Shown here: in pieces, positions 29,171 through 37,767 of the stretch
Numbering within the stretch: the stretch's first letter is position 1
Layout: each line of letters starts with the position of its first letter
NCBI RefSeq assembly: GCF_030388325.1
Contig: NZ_CP103794.1
Location: 372,001-436,000 of the forward strand
DNA: 64,000 nucleotides
Direction: 5' to 3'
Source of the DNA: Flavobacterium johnsoniae
GTDB taxonomy: Bacteria; Bacteroidota; Bacteroidia; Flavobacteriales; Flavobacteriaceae
Notes under the pieces: generated by a model
What the model saw: the letters and a program-made list of their open reading frames with translations, nothing else
Databases searched by the model: none
Told to the model about the DNA's origin: nothing
Translations under genes and position numbers: made by a program

Positions 29171-29800
29171 ATGAAAACATTACCAATTATTCTTCTACTT
29201 TTTGTTTTCATTTCATGTGAGAAAAAAGAATCAAAAGCTTTAGCTATTATAAATGATGCTGAAGCTAAAACTTTTTTGGAAAAATTATCTCAAGCCGCAA
29301 TCTCAATAATTGATCCGTCGATTGATTATGATCCAGCATATTTTAAAATTGATTACCCGAATGGAGATGTACCAAAAGGAAAAGGCGTTTGTACAGATGT
29401 CATAATTCGCTCGTATCGCATTTTAAATATCGATTTGCAAAAGGAAGTTCATGAAGATATGATCGAGAATTTTTCACTTTACCCCAAACTCAAAAAATGG
29501 GGAATGACAAAAACAGACACTAATATTGATCATAGAAGAGTTCCGAATCTTGAAGTATTTTTTGAAAGAAAAGGAACTAAATTACCTGTAACTCAAAATG
29601 CAAATGATTATAAAACTGGAGAATTAGTCACTTGGATGATTAATGATAAATTGCCACATATCGGTATTGTAACCAACAAAAAATCTTCTGACGGAAAACG
29701 AAATCTTATCGTTCATAATGTCGGCGGCGGCCAAGTTTTAGAAGATTGTTTATTTGAATATAAAATCATTGGTCATTTTAAATATGAGAAAGAGAATTAG
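29171..29800 (+). CDS. DUF1287 lipoprotein
   Basis: Secreted lipoprotein (lipobox FVFISC, cysteine 16) with a DUF1287 domain. The conserved segments are GKGVCTDVIIRSYR, HEDMIENFSLYPK and PHIGIVTNK with HNVGGGQVLED. The pattern of Cys (CTDV), His (PHIG) and a later His fits an NlpC/P60-like cysteine hydrolase fold, but this activity is inference. The 209 residues are normal. It diverges from radC. Confidence 0.8.
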   Translation: MKTLPIILLLFVFISCEKKESKALAIINDAEAKTFLEKLSQAAISIIDPSIDYDPAYFKIDYPNGDVPKGKGVCTDVIIRSYRILNIDLQKEVHEDMIENFSLYPKLKKWGMTKTDTNIDHRRVPNLEVFFERKGTKLPVTQNANDYKTGELVTWMINDKLPHIGIVTNKKSSDGKRNLIVHNVGGGQVLEDCLFEYKIIGHFKYEKEN

Positions 29801-29828
29801 ATAATGTGTCAATTTGATAATTTGATCT

Positions 29829-29863
29829 CAAAAAAAAAGTGCCAACGGTATAACAATTGGCAC
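29829..29863 (-). terminator. intrinsic terminator of the Mur ligase gene
   Basis: On the minus strand GTGCCAA pairs with TTGGCAC around a 11-nt loop, then a run of nine U follows (A-run 29830-29838 on the plus strand). It sits just past the mpl stop. The flanking words repeat CTAATT and AATTTGAT at about 8-nt intervals. Confidence 0.85.
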
Positions 29864-29892
29864 ATTATCTAATTGACTAATTATCAAATTCT

Positions 29893-31248
29893 CTAATTAA
29901 TCAAACCTTTTACTTCGTCAAAATTTAAACCTCCATAATTTCCTGAACTCATTAATAAAAGAGCAGAATTTTCTAAATTTAAGTTGAATAAATACTCTTT
30001 AAATTCAGCTGGATTAGTGTAAATAATCAAATCTTTTCTGTTGAATGAAGTTGCGATTTGCTCGTAAGTTACTTCTTCCAATTGCTTAATTTTAACTGCA
30101 TCTGGAGAATAAAAAACAACTGCAACATCTGCATATTCTAAAGCGCCTTCGTATTCTTTCAAAAATTCAGCATTTAAACTGCTGTAAGTATGCAATTCTA
30201 AACAAGCCACCAAAGTTCTGTTCGGATATTGTTCTTTTACCGCTTTTGTAGTTGCAGCTACTTTACTTGGCGAATGTGCAAAATCTTTGTACGCCACTTT
30301 TCCTTTTCCTTCCGCAATTTTTTCTAAACGTTTAGAAGCGCCTTTAAAACTTGCAATTGCTTCGTAAAAATCGGCTTCATCAACGCCCATATTTTGGCAG
30401 ATCCATTTTGCTCCAGCAAGATTATTTAAATTGTGTGCTCCAAAAACTTCAATTGGCATATCGCCTTCTGGAGTTTTTAAAAGTGTTACACCGTCACTCA
30501 CAGAATATTCTGGAGTTGAATAAGCAATTTTTCTAATCGGATTTGTAGCCGCTTCAGAAACGCGTTTTACTTCTGGATCATTTTCGTTATAAACTAAAAT
30601 TCCGCCGTTAGTAATTTTTTGGATGAAAATCTCAAACTGCTCCACATAGTTTTCATACGTTGGAAAAACATTAATATGATCCCAAGCAATTCCCGAAATC
30701 AAAGCAATATTGGGTTGGTATAAATGAAATTTCGGACGTCTGTCAATTGGAGAAGATAAATATTCATCGCCTTCTAAAACCATAAAATCGTTTTCTTCAG
30801 TCAAGTGCACCATTGTATCAAAACCTTCCAACTGTGCTCCTACCATATAATCAACTGCAATATTATGGTAATGCATTACATGCAAAATCATCGAAGTGAT
30901 GGTTGTTTTTCCGTGCGAACCACCAATTACAACGCGGGTTTTATTTTTAGATTGTTCGTATAAAAATTCAGGATACGAATAGATTTTCAATCCCAATTCT
31001 TGCGCTTTTAATAATTCAGGATTATCTGCTTTTGCATGCATTCCTAAAATAATAGCGTCAATATCCGAAGTGATTTTTTCTGGAAACCAACCCATTTCTG
31101 CCGGAAGAATTCCCTTTTTCTCCAATCTCGATTTTGAAGGTTCAAAAATCGCATCGTCACTTCCTGTAACTTGATATCCTTTATTATGCAATGCTAATGC
31201 CAGATTGTGCATTGCGCTTCCGCCAATGGCGATGAAATGTGTCTTCAT
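29893..31248 (-). CDS. mpl: Mpl-type Mur ligase (UDP-MurNAc:tripeptide ligase)
   Basis: ATP-dependent cytosolic ligase that recycles peptidoglycan by joining UDP-MurNAc to the tripeptide L-Ala-D-Glu-mDap. The Rossmann start is HFIAIGGSAMHNLALAL, the ATP loop GGSHGKTTITSMI (about residues 108-120), the central domain has LEGDEYLSSPIDRRPKFHLY, and the C-terminal domain FAHSPSKVAATTKA. The EGDEY...DRRPKF block and the 451 residues fit Mpl better than MurC, with which it is often confused. It is not in a dcw cluster, which also speaks against MurC. Confidence 0.8.
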   Translation of the reverse strand: MKTHFIAIGGSAMHNLALALHNKGYQVTGSDDAIFEPSKSRLEKKGILPAEMGWFPEKITSDIDAIILGMHAKADNPELLKAQELGLKIYSYPEFLYEQSKNKTRVVIGGSHGKTTITSMILHVMHYHNIAVDYMVGAQLEGFDTMVHLTEENDFMVLEGDEYLSSPIDRRPKFHLYQPNIALISGIAWDHINVFPTYENYVEQFEIFIQKITNGGILVYNENDPEVKRVSEAATNPIRKIAYSTPEYSVSDGVTLLKTPEGDMPIEVFGAHNLNNLAGAKWICQNMGVDEADFYEAIASFKGASKRLEKIAEGKGKVAYKDFAHSPSKVAATTKAVKEQYPNRTLVACLELHTYSSLNAEFLKEYEGALEYADVAVVFYSPDAVKIKQLEEVTYEQIATSFNRKDLIIYTNPAEFKEYLFNLNLENSALLLMSSGNYGGLNFDEVKGLIN

Positions 31249-31382
31249 TTAAAATGTTTAATCGTTAAACTGTTTCATCGGTTAATCGAAATAGCAAATA
31301 ACTAATAAAACGCTGTAATTATTTTTCAAAAATAAGGAAATATAAAATGCTCTATTTGGTTTTCGGGATAAATTAATTACAA

Positions 31383-31423
31383 GAAAATAAAAAACCCGAC
31401 AAGTTATAAAAACCTGTCGGGTT
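31383..31423 (-). terminator. intrinsic terminator after the S46 peptidase
   Basis: AACCCGACA (31393-31401) and TGTCGGGTT (31415-31423) form a 9-bp stem. On the minus strand a T-rich run follows. The stem sequence is shared with the terminator after gcvP at 58938-58977. Confidence 0.85.
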
Positions 31424-31447
31424 AGATATTTAAATTAGAACTAAAGA

Positions 31448-33592
31448 TTACTTAGCAATCGTCAATTCGTCGATTATATTTTTCGCTCCAGCGTATTTGT
31501 CGATAATCCAAAGTACGTAACGAATATCAACATTGATTGTTCTTTGTAATTTAGAGTCAAAAATAACGTCTCCAGCCATAGCTTCGATATTTCCATCAAA
31601 AGCAATTCCGATTAATTCTCCTTTTCCGTTAATAACTGGAGAACCAGAATTTCCTCCTGTGATGTCATTATCAGTTAAAAAGTTTACTGGCATATATCCC
31701 GCTTTATCAGCATATTGTCCGAAATCTTTTTTCTTGTTCAATTCTAACAAACGAGCTGGCAAGTCAAATTCTTGATCTCCTGCTTTGTATTTTTTAACCA
31801 TACTTTCCATTGTAGTATAGTTATTGATTTTAGCGTCATTACGAGGATCTGCAGGTAAAGCACGAACTTTTCCGTAAGTCAATCTCAAAGTAGAGTTTGC
31901 ATCTGGATACTGAATTGCATTCAACTTTGACTCTCTTAAACCTTCAACCAATTTGCGGTAAGCTGTTGCAAAACCGTCATCAGCTTTTGCTTGATCTTCA
32001 GTTTTAGAACGGTATTTTGTCATCAAATCATTAGAAATAATATATAATGGATCGTGTGTAATTGCTACAGGTTTTGGATCTGCTAAAAATGCTACTATTT
32101 TTTCTTTAGATGTAAAGTAACTTTGTTCAGTTGCTTTTGCTATATCAGCCGTAAAGTCACCATTATTAGCTGTTTTCATTTTTGCAATTTCTGGAGCAAG
32201 TCCATATTCAGCAGCTTTTGAAGCGTATAAATTCAATTGAGCCGTTAAAACATCTTTTTCTAATGGAGCGTAAAATTCACCATAGATTGCCTCAACCATT
32301 GCATTGATTTTAGGAAGCATTTCTGCTTTCTTTGCATCATTTTCTTTGTAGTATGCAATTAAAGCATTTCCTAAACTAGCAGGTCCGCTTGCATAACTAG
32401 AAGTACGCAAAAGTTGTGTCAAATAATTATCGTGACGCGCTTTTAAGTTTGTTTCTCTGTAATAATCGTTGATAGTCGGAATTACATTCTCGTATTTTTC
32501 TTTATTTGCAGGTTTGCTTGCCCACTCATAAAATTTATCTTCTTGCGCTGCTTTAGTATCAACCGTTCCTGCTTTTGTTAAAGCATCAATCATACCTTGA
32601 CGGTTTTTCCAGTAATTTGCAGTCGAAGCATATTTAGAAGCGTACTGTAAACGAACAGTTGCATCTTTATCCATATACTTTTTCATAACGTCCATTCCGG
32701 TTTTTGCACCTTCAACCCACGCAGGATAAGCATATTTAATATTTTGCTCGATTCCACCAGCTGGCATCCAACGGTTTGTTCTTCCTGGATATCCTAAAAT
32801 CATTGCAAAATCATTTTCTTTTACACCTTTTAAACTAACTGGTAAATGATGTTTTGGTTTTAAAGGCACATTTTCTTTAGAATATGCAGCGGGATTTCCA
32901 TCTTTATCAGCATAAACTCTAAACATAGAGAAATCTCCAGTTTGACGAGGCCATTCCCAGTTGTCAGTATCTCCACCAAATTTACCAACGCTTTCAGGAG
33001 GAGTTCCAACTAAACGAACGTCTGTGTAATCTTGGTAAACAAAATAGTAATATTCATTTCCTTGAAAGAAAGGGCGAACAGAAACTGTATACTTTCCGTT
33101 TTCGCTATTTTCTTTTTCGATCAAAGCAATTTCTTGCTGAATGATTTTATTTCTTTCAGTTTCTGTCATTGTATCATTTACTTTAGACAAAATTCTTTTA
33201 GAAACGTCATCCATACGTACGAAGAAACGAACAAATAAAGATTTAGGTTTCAGTTCTTCTGAACGGTTTTTTGCCCAAAAACCATTTTTTAAATGATTTT
33301 GTTCTGCAGTTGAAAGTTCTGCAATCGCACTGTATCCGCAGTGATGATTAGTCAATACCAATCCGCTGTTTGAAACGATTTCTGCTGTACATCCACCATT
33401 GAATTGTACAATCGCATCTTTTAAACTATGATTATTGATACTGTAAATTTCTTCGGCTGTCAATTGCAAGCCCATTTTTTCCATATCTCTATGGTTCAAT
33501 CTTTCGATAAACATCAAAAACCACATTCCTTCATCGGCTCTCATTGGGAAAGCCATAAGGCACATGGTCAAGAATAAAATTACTTTTTTCAT
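31448..33592 (-). CDS. S46-family dipeptidyl-peptidase, DPP7-like
   Basis: Periplasmic exopeptidase that removes dipeptides from peptide N-termini in asaccharolytic and proteolytic Bacteroidota. It has a signal peptide (1-19), the catalytic histidine in LTNHHCG (83-84), the GGDTDNWEWPR segment with the triad Asp, and the nucleophile S649 in GNSGSP. In P. gingivalis DPP11 the residue 18 after the serine is Arg and selects Asp/Glu. In DPP7 it is Gly. Here it is Gly (667), which points to hydrophobic P1 specificity. The 714 residues are normal. Confidence 0.92.
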   Translation of the reverse strand: MKKVILFLTMCLMAFPMRADEGMWFLMFIERLNHRDMEKMGLQLTAEEIYSINNHSLKDAIVQFNGGCTAEIVSNSGLVLTNHHCGYSAIAELSTAEQNHLKNGFWAKNRSEELKPKSLFVRFFVRMDDVSKRILSKVNDTMTETERNKIIQQEIALIEKENSENGKYTVSVRPFFQGNEYYYFVYQDYTDVRLVGTPPESVGKFGGDTDNWEWPRQTGDFSMFRVYADKDGNPAAYSKENVPLKPKHHLPVSLKGVKENDFAMILGYPGRTNRWMPAGGIEQNIKYAYPAWVEGAKTGMDVMKKYMDKDATVRLQYASKYASTANYWKNRQGMIDALTKAGTVDTKAAQEDKFYEWASKPANKEKYENVIPTINDYYRETNLKARHDNYLTQLLRTSSYASGPASLGNALIAYYKENDAKKAEMLPKINAMVEAIYGEFYAPLEKDVLTAQLNLYASKAAEYGLAPEIAKMKTANNGDFTADIAKATEQSYFTSKEKIVAFLADPKPVAITHDPLYIISNDLMTKYRSKTEDQAKADDGFATAYRKLVEGLRESKLNAIQYPDANSTLRLTYGKVRALPADPRNDAKINNYTTMESMVKKYKAGDQEFDLPARLLELNKKKDFGQYADKAGYMPVNFLTDNDITGGNSGSPVINGKGELIGIAFDGNIEAMAGDVIFDSKLQRTINVDIRYVLWIIDKYAGAKNIIDELTIAK

Positions 33593-33713
33593 GTTATTTT
33601 GTTTAAGTGATGCGAATATAGCTCATATTTATAATTATTCCGCTCAAAACAAATTCAAAATTGCACATGTTTTTGCTTTTTTAGCCTTTTATTAAGAATT
33701 TAACATTGTTTTT

Positions 33714-33756
33714 AAAAAAGAAAGGCGTTCTAAAAAGAGAACACCTTTCTTTTTTA
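33714..33756. terminator. bidirectional terminator between obgE and the S46 gene
   Basis: AAAAGAAAGGcGTTCT pairs with AGAGAACaCCTTTCTTTT, with A- and T-runs on both sides. It serves obgE on the minus strand. The S46 gene also lies on the minus strand downstream. Confidence 0.8.
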
Positions 33757-33759
33757 AAA

Positions 33760-33822
33760 GTTACTAAGTTTCTAAGAGTCTAAGTTTTTTTCTTTGAACT
33801 TAGTAGCTTAGAAACTTAGAAC
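33760..33822. repeat. 8-bp-period inverted repeat CTAAGTTT after obgE
   Basis: The left arm (33760-33786) repeats CTAAG-type octamers three times, and the right arm (33797-33822) is its near-perfect complement around a 10-nt loop. It lies directly before the obgE stop codon side. It belongs to the short-word repeat class described in the findings. Confidence 0.7.
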
Positions 33823-33823
33823 T

Positions 33824-34825
33824 TTATTCGTTAAGCATTTTCCAAAGTCTATCTTTCAAGTCAGTCAAGCCTTGTTGCGCAACTGACGAAATAAACATAT
33901 ATGGAACATCTTTGAAAGAAACATCTAGCTCTGCTTTCAATTCTGCTTTTAGTTCATCGTCAAGCATATCGCATTTTGAAATAACAACAAGACGTTCTTT
34001 GTCTAACATTTCTGGATTGTATTTCGTTAACTCATTAACTAAAATATCATATTCTCCTTTAATGTCTGGCGTATCAACAGGAACTAAAAATAATAATGTA
34101 GAATTACGCTCAATATGACGCAAGAAATAATGCCCTAAACCTTTTCCTTCTGCAGCACCTTCTATAATTCCAGGAATATCGGCAATTACAAAAGATTGAA
34201 AATCTCTATAAGCAACAATTCCTAAATTTGGTTTTAATGTTGTAAACGGATAATCTGCAATTTTTGGTTTCGCAGAGGTTAAAACAGACAATAAAGTAGA
34301 TTTTCCAGCATTTGGGAAACCAACTAAACCAACATCTGCCAGAACTTTAAGTTCTAGAATAACATCCATTTCTATTCCAAGCAAACCTGGCTGTGCATAA
34401 CGAGGCGTTTGATTTGTTGAACTTCTAAAATGCCAGTTCCCTAAACCTCCTTTTCCTCCTCTTGCCAGAATTTGTTTTTCTCCGTGTTCTGTAATCTCAA
34501 AAAGTGTTTCACCCGTTTCTTTGTCTTTTACAACAGTTCCTAGCGGCACTTCAATGATTTTATCTTCTCCGTCTGCACCTGTACTACGATCTCCACCACC
34601 GTCTCCACCGTGTCCAGCTTTAATGTGACGCGCAAACTTTAAGTGAAATAATGTCCAAAGCCCTTTATTCCCAACTAAATATACATGTCCTCCACGACCT
34701 CCGTCTCCTCCGTCTGGACCACCTTTTTCAATAAATTTCTCTCTATGTAAATGCGTAGATCCTTTTCCTCCTTTTCCGGAAGAAACATATATCTTAACGT
34801 AATCTACAAAATTCCCTTCTGTCAT
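33824..34825 (-). CDS. obgE: GTPase ObgE/CgtA
   Basis: Essential ribosome-associated GTPase in late 50S assembly and stress control. The glycine-rich Obg fold fills residues 1-160 ([26 protein letters not shown]). The G domain follows with G1 [13 protein letters not shown]3 DIPGI and G4 SKCDM. The 333 residues fit the form without the variable C-terminal OCT domain. Confidence 0.97.
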   Translation of the reverse strand: MTEGNFVDYVKIYVSSGKGGKGSTHLHREKFIEKGGPDGGDGGRGGHVYLVGNKGLWTLFHLKFARHIKAGHGGDGGGDRSTGADGEDKIIEVPLGTVVKDKETGETLFEITEHGEKQILARGGKGGLGNWHFRSSTNQTPRYAQPGLLGIEMDVILELKVLADVGLVGFPNAGKSTLLSVLTSAKPKIADYPFTTLKPNLGIVAYRDFQSFVIADIPGIIEGAAEGKGLGHYFLRHIERNSTLLFLVPVDTPDIKGEYDILVNELTKYNPEMLDKERLVVISKCDMLDDELKAELKAELDVSFKDVPYMFISSVAQQGLTDLKDRLWKMLNE

Positions 34826-34843
34826 TTTCTTTGTTTATGTAAA

Positions 34844-34918
34844 GTTTCAGGTTTCAGGTTTCAAGTTTCAGGTTATTGCGCTACGCAAACCTGAAACCTG
34901 AAACTTTAAACTTGAAAC
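34844..34918. repeat. 7-bp-period hairpin GTTTCAG upstream of obgE
   Basis: Four consecutive heptamers GTTTCAG/GTTTCAA/GTTTCAG run over 34844-34871. Their imperfect complement lies at 34888-34918, giving 31-nt arms around a loop of about 13 nt. It sits between obgE and the upstream CBS-domain gene. Confidence 0.8.
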
Positions 34919-34927
34919 AAATTCTCT

Positions 34928-36202
34928 TTACTCTTTAAGCGCTTTTACAAGTACTTTATCAATTTTTACGCCGTCCATATCGACAACTTCTAGTGTAAAT
35001 TTCTGCCAGATTAATTTTTCACCCTCTTTTGGTATACGTGAAAGTTCCGTCATAATCATTCCACTTACGGTGTTTACTTCGTAATCGTTTGTCAATTCGT
35101 CTAACTCAAAATAAGTTAAGAAATCGTGTAACGAATAATGTCCATCAACCAGCCATGAACCGTCTTCTCTTTCGATAAGCTGAAATTCATCTTTATAGAA
35201 TTCAGCAGCATCTCCAACTAAAGCTTCTAAAATATCATTCAAAGTAATCAAACCTTGAAAAACTCCATATTCATCTGAAACTAAAGCGTAGTGAACACCT
35301 GTTTTCTTGAAATTCTCTAAAGCTTTGTAAGCCGTAGTTTGTTCCATTAAATAAGGTGCGTCAGACATAATTGCTGATAAGTCGAAATTATCTTTTTCGA
35401 TATTTGCGAAGATATTTTTAAGTGTTACTACTCCAACAATATCATCGTAATTATCATTGTAAACCGGATAAACTGCATGCAAATCTTGAACGACTAATTC
35501 TTTGATTTTTTCTTTATTTTCTTTTAATGGCAACATGTCAACAGACTTGCGGTGTGTCATTAAAGAATTTACTTTTCTATCTCCAATATGAAAAACACGC
35601 TCCACAATATCTTGTTCAATTTCTTGAACTTCTCCAACTTCTGTACCTTCTTTAATAATGGCTTTAATTTCTTCTTCAGTAACTTTTCCGTCGGCAGTTG
35701 GTTTTATCTGAAAAACATTCAGTAAAAAATCTGTCGATGAAGTTAATAACCAAATAAATGGCGCCGTAATAATTGAAATTACTTTCATTGGCATTGCAAC
35801 CATTTTTGCAATTGCTTCTGGATAATTTAATCCGATTCGTTTTGGAAGTAATTCTCCCAAAACCAATGAGAAAAAAGTTAAAACTACAACCACAATTCCA
35901 ACAGCAATTGAATGTGCGTAAGGTTTAAGAACTTCAAAACCTGCTACAAAAAGTTCAACATCTGCCGTGATTTTGTCACCAGAATAAATACCTGTTAAAA
36001 TTCCGATTAAGGTAATTCCGATTTGTACTGTCGATAGAAATTTGTTTGGCGAATTGGCTAAATCGAGTGCTGTTTTTGCACTTTTATTTCCTTTTTTCGC
36101 AGCAGTTTCTAACCTGTTTTTACGGGCAGAAATCAATGCGATTTCAGACATGGAGAAAACTCCGTTTAAGAGAATTAGAAAAAATATAATTAGTATTTCC
36201 AA
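34928..36202 (-). CDS. CNNM/CorC-type membrane protein with CBS pair, TTG start
   Basis: Integral membrane protein often annotated as hemolysin-like; relatives act in Mg2+ or Co2+ homeostasis. Order: DUF21 membrane domain (about 1-185, with SMSEIALISARKNRLE), a CBS pair (about 205-335), and a C-terminal CorC_HlyC domain (about 345-424). The reading frame opens with TTG (LEILIIFFLI...), 18 nt after an in-frame stop. The next Met is residue 18, inside the first helix, so TTG is the likely start. Transport activity is inference. Confidence 0.85.
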   Translation of the reverse strand: MEILIIFFLILLNGVFSMSEIALISARKNRLETAAKKGNKSAKTALDLANSPNKFLSTVQIGITLIGILTGIYSGDKITADVELFVAGFEVLKPYAHSIAVGIVVVVLTFFSLVLGELLPKRIGLNYPEAIAKMVAMPMKVISIITAPFIWLLTSSTDFLLNVFQIKPTADGKVTEEEIKAIIKEGTEVGEVQEIEQDIVERVFHIGDRKVNSLMTHRKSVDMLPLKENKEKIKELVVQDLHAVYPVYNDNYDDIVGVVTLKNIFANIEKDNFDLSAIMSDAPYLMEQTTAYKALENFKKTGVHYALVSDEYGVFQGLITLNDILEALVGDAAEFYKDEFQLIEREDGSWLVDGHYSLHDFLTYFELDELTNDYEVNTVSGMIMTELSRIPKEGEKLIWQKFTLEVVDMDGVKIDKVLVKALKE

Positions 36203-36371
36203 TTGATAGGGGATTCGTTATAAAATAGTCTTGTTAAATGCAATTTGTACTCGTAATTTAATAATGGCTGTTAATTAAAAAAACTAATTTTTCTAACCCG
36301 AAAACATTCATTCTCAAAAAGCATCTGAAAAAGCTCGTTTTAAAGTTAGAAAAATAGTTTTTTTTAGCGAG

Positions 36372-36387
36372 TCCCGACGCTTCGGGA
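36372..36387. repeat. TCCCGAcGCTTCGGGA palindrome
   Basis: Small hairpin between the CBS-domain gene and adk. Near-identical palindromes occur at 39169-39184 and 61205-61220. Confidence 0.6.
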
Positions 36388-36411
36388 GTAACGTACAGCT
36401 GGAAAAAGCTT

Positions 36412-36984
36412 CTACAAATTATCTATAACTGACGTTAAGCGCTCTGTAATTTCTTCAATTGTTCCGATACCGTCTACGGCGTGAAACTTGTTTTGTTCTT
36501 TATAATATCCAATAAGAGGAGCTGTTTTCTCATTGTATTCTTGATATCTTACACGAATTTTTTCTTCGTCTTGATCGTCAGCTCTTCCGCTTGTTTTTCC
36601 TCTTTCTAATAAACGCGCTACCAAAATCTCATCGTCTGCTTCTAAAGCGATTGTAGCAGTTACGCTAGATCCGATTGTTGGCAAAAATTTATCTAAAGCC
36701 TCAGCTTGGTTGATTGTTCTTGGGTAACCGTCGAATAAAAATCCTGCTGTGTTTGGGTGTTTTTTTACCTCATCAATTAACATTGCAGTTGTTACTTCGC
36801 ATGGAACTAATTCTCCATTGTCCATAAAAACTCTTGCTTTTTTTCCTAGTTCAGTATCATTTTTTAAATTAAAACGAAAAATATCTCCAGTTGAAAGGTG
36901 TGTTAAATTGTATTTTTCTTTTAAAAATTCTGCCTGAGTTCCTTTTCCTGCACCAGGCTTTCCAAATAAAACGATGTTAATCAT
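36412..36984 (-). CDS. adk: adenylate kinase
   Basis: Cytosolic kinase that interconverts ATP + AMP and 2 ADP. The P-loop is GKPGAGKGTQAEF (about residues 8-20), with THLSTGDIFR for AMP binding, DGYPRTINQAE, and a short LID (LLERGKTSGRADDQDEE) without zinc cysteines. The 190 residues are the short-LID form. It follows hpt by 66 nt and probably shares its transcript, giving a purine salvage and energy pair. Confidence 0.96.
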   Translation of the reverse strand: MINIVLFGKPGAGKGTQAEFLKEKYNLTHLSTGDIFRFNLKNDTELGKKARVFMDNGELVPCEVTTAMLIDEVKKHPNTAGFLFDGYPRTINQAEALDKFLPTIGSSVTATIALEADDEILVARLLERGKTSGRADDQDEEKIRVRYQEYNEKTAPLIGYYKEQNKFHAVDGIGTIEEITERLTSVIDNL

Positions 36985-37050
36985 AATTGAAATGAGTGTT
37001 GTTACTTCTGTCTTTCAGAAGTTTTAAAATGAATATTTAGTTGTGTTTTG

Positions 37051-37581
37051 TTATTCTGCTAATTTGTAAATCTCGGTTAAGTTTCTTCCTAATCCATCAT
37101 AGTCTAAACCGTAACCTACAATAAATTTGTTCGGAATTCTAACTCCGATATAATCTATTTTTATGTCTTTTTTATATGCTTCTGGTTTAAAGAACAATGT
37201 TGCAATTTTAAAATGCTTTACATTTTGTGCTTTAAACAAATGCTTTAATTCTTCTATTGTATTCCCAGTATCGATAATATCTTCAATAATTATAACTGTT
37301 CTTCCAGTCAAATCCTGATTGATTCCTATTAATTCTTTAACGGTATTTGTCGTTTCAGTTCCTTCATACGATGCCATTTTTATAAATGAAACTTCGCATG
37401 GTTTTTTATATTTTTTTAGAAAATCTGACACGACCATAAAAGCGCCATTCAAAACTCCAATAAAAATGGGTGTATCATCTCCAAAATCATCCTCTACCTG
37501 AGCCACCATTTTAGTTAAAGCAAAATCAATTTCTTTAGCCGAAATAAACGGAACAAATTGTTTATCGTGAAGTTGTATCAT
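37051..37581 (-). CDS. hpt: hypoxanthine phosphoribosyltransferase
   Basis: Purine-salvage enzyme that joins hypoxanthine (and often guanine) to PRPP. The PRPP loop VIIIEDIIDTGNT is plain, and KFIVGYGLDYDGLGRNL binds the base. The start is set at MIQLHDKQFVPFIS, giving 176 residues. The longer frame would begin with TTG inside the promoter box at 37606-37613 and is rejected. adk follows on the same strand. Confidence 0.95.
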   Translation of the reverse strand: MIQLHDKQFVPFISAKEIDFALTKMVAQVEDDFGDDTPIFIGVLNGAFMVVSDFLKKYKKPCEVSFIKMASYEGTETTNTVKELIGINQDLTGRTVIIIEDIIDTGNTIEELKHLFKAQNVKHFKIATLFFKPEAYKKDIKIDYIGVRIPNKFIVGYGLDYDGLGRNLTEIYKLAE

Positions 37582-37605
37582 TATTTTTAAATTTAAAATA
37601 ATGGA

Positions 37606-37613
37606 CAAAGATA
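37606..37613 (-). promoter_or_regulatory. -7 promoter box of hpt
   Basis: Minus-strand TATCTTTG fits TAnnTTTG 24 nt before the hpt ATG. A TTTG exists 26 nt further upstream, somewhat too far. Its position rules out the TTG start at 37608. Confidence 0.55.
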
Positions 37614-37767
37614 CAGAATTACAACTTAACTGCTTCTATCAAAATGGACTGTATCGCGATATTTTTTAAGAATGTTAAATATCAGTTAATAATTACAAAT
37701 TACTTTTTGATGCTGTTTTTAATTTCAGTAAATTGTTGTTAAATAATTATTTAACTCCAAAAAACCA

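Noticed and set aside
29893..31248. MurC assignment for the Mur ligase
   Set aside because: The DEYLSSPIDRRPKF block, the length and the absence of a dcw cluster favour Mpl. Some doubt remains.
34844..34918. CRISPR-like array from the regular GTTTCAG repeats
   Set aside because: The units are 7 bp without spacers and fold back into a hairpin; no cas genes are in the window.
37582..37608. N-terminal extension of Hpt from a TTG
   Set aside because: It would start inside the -7 box; the ATG at 37581 gives the normal family length.
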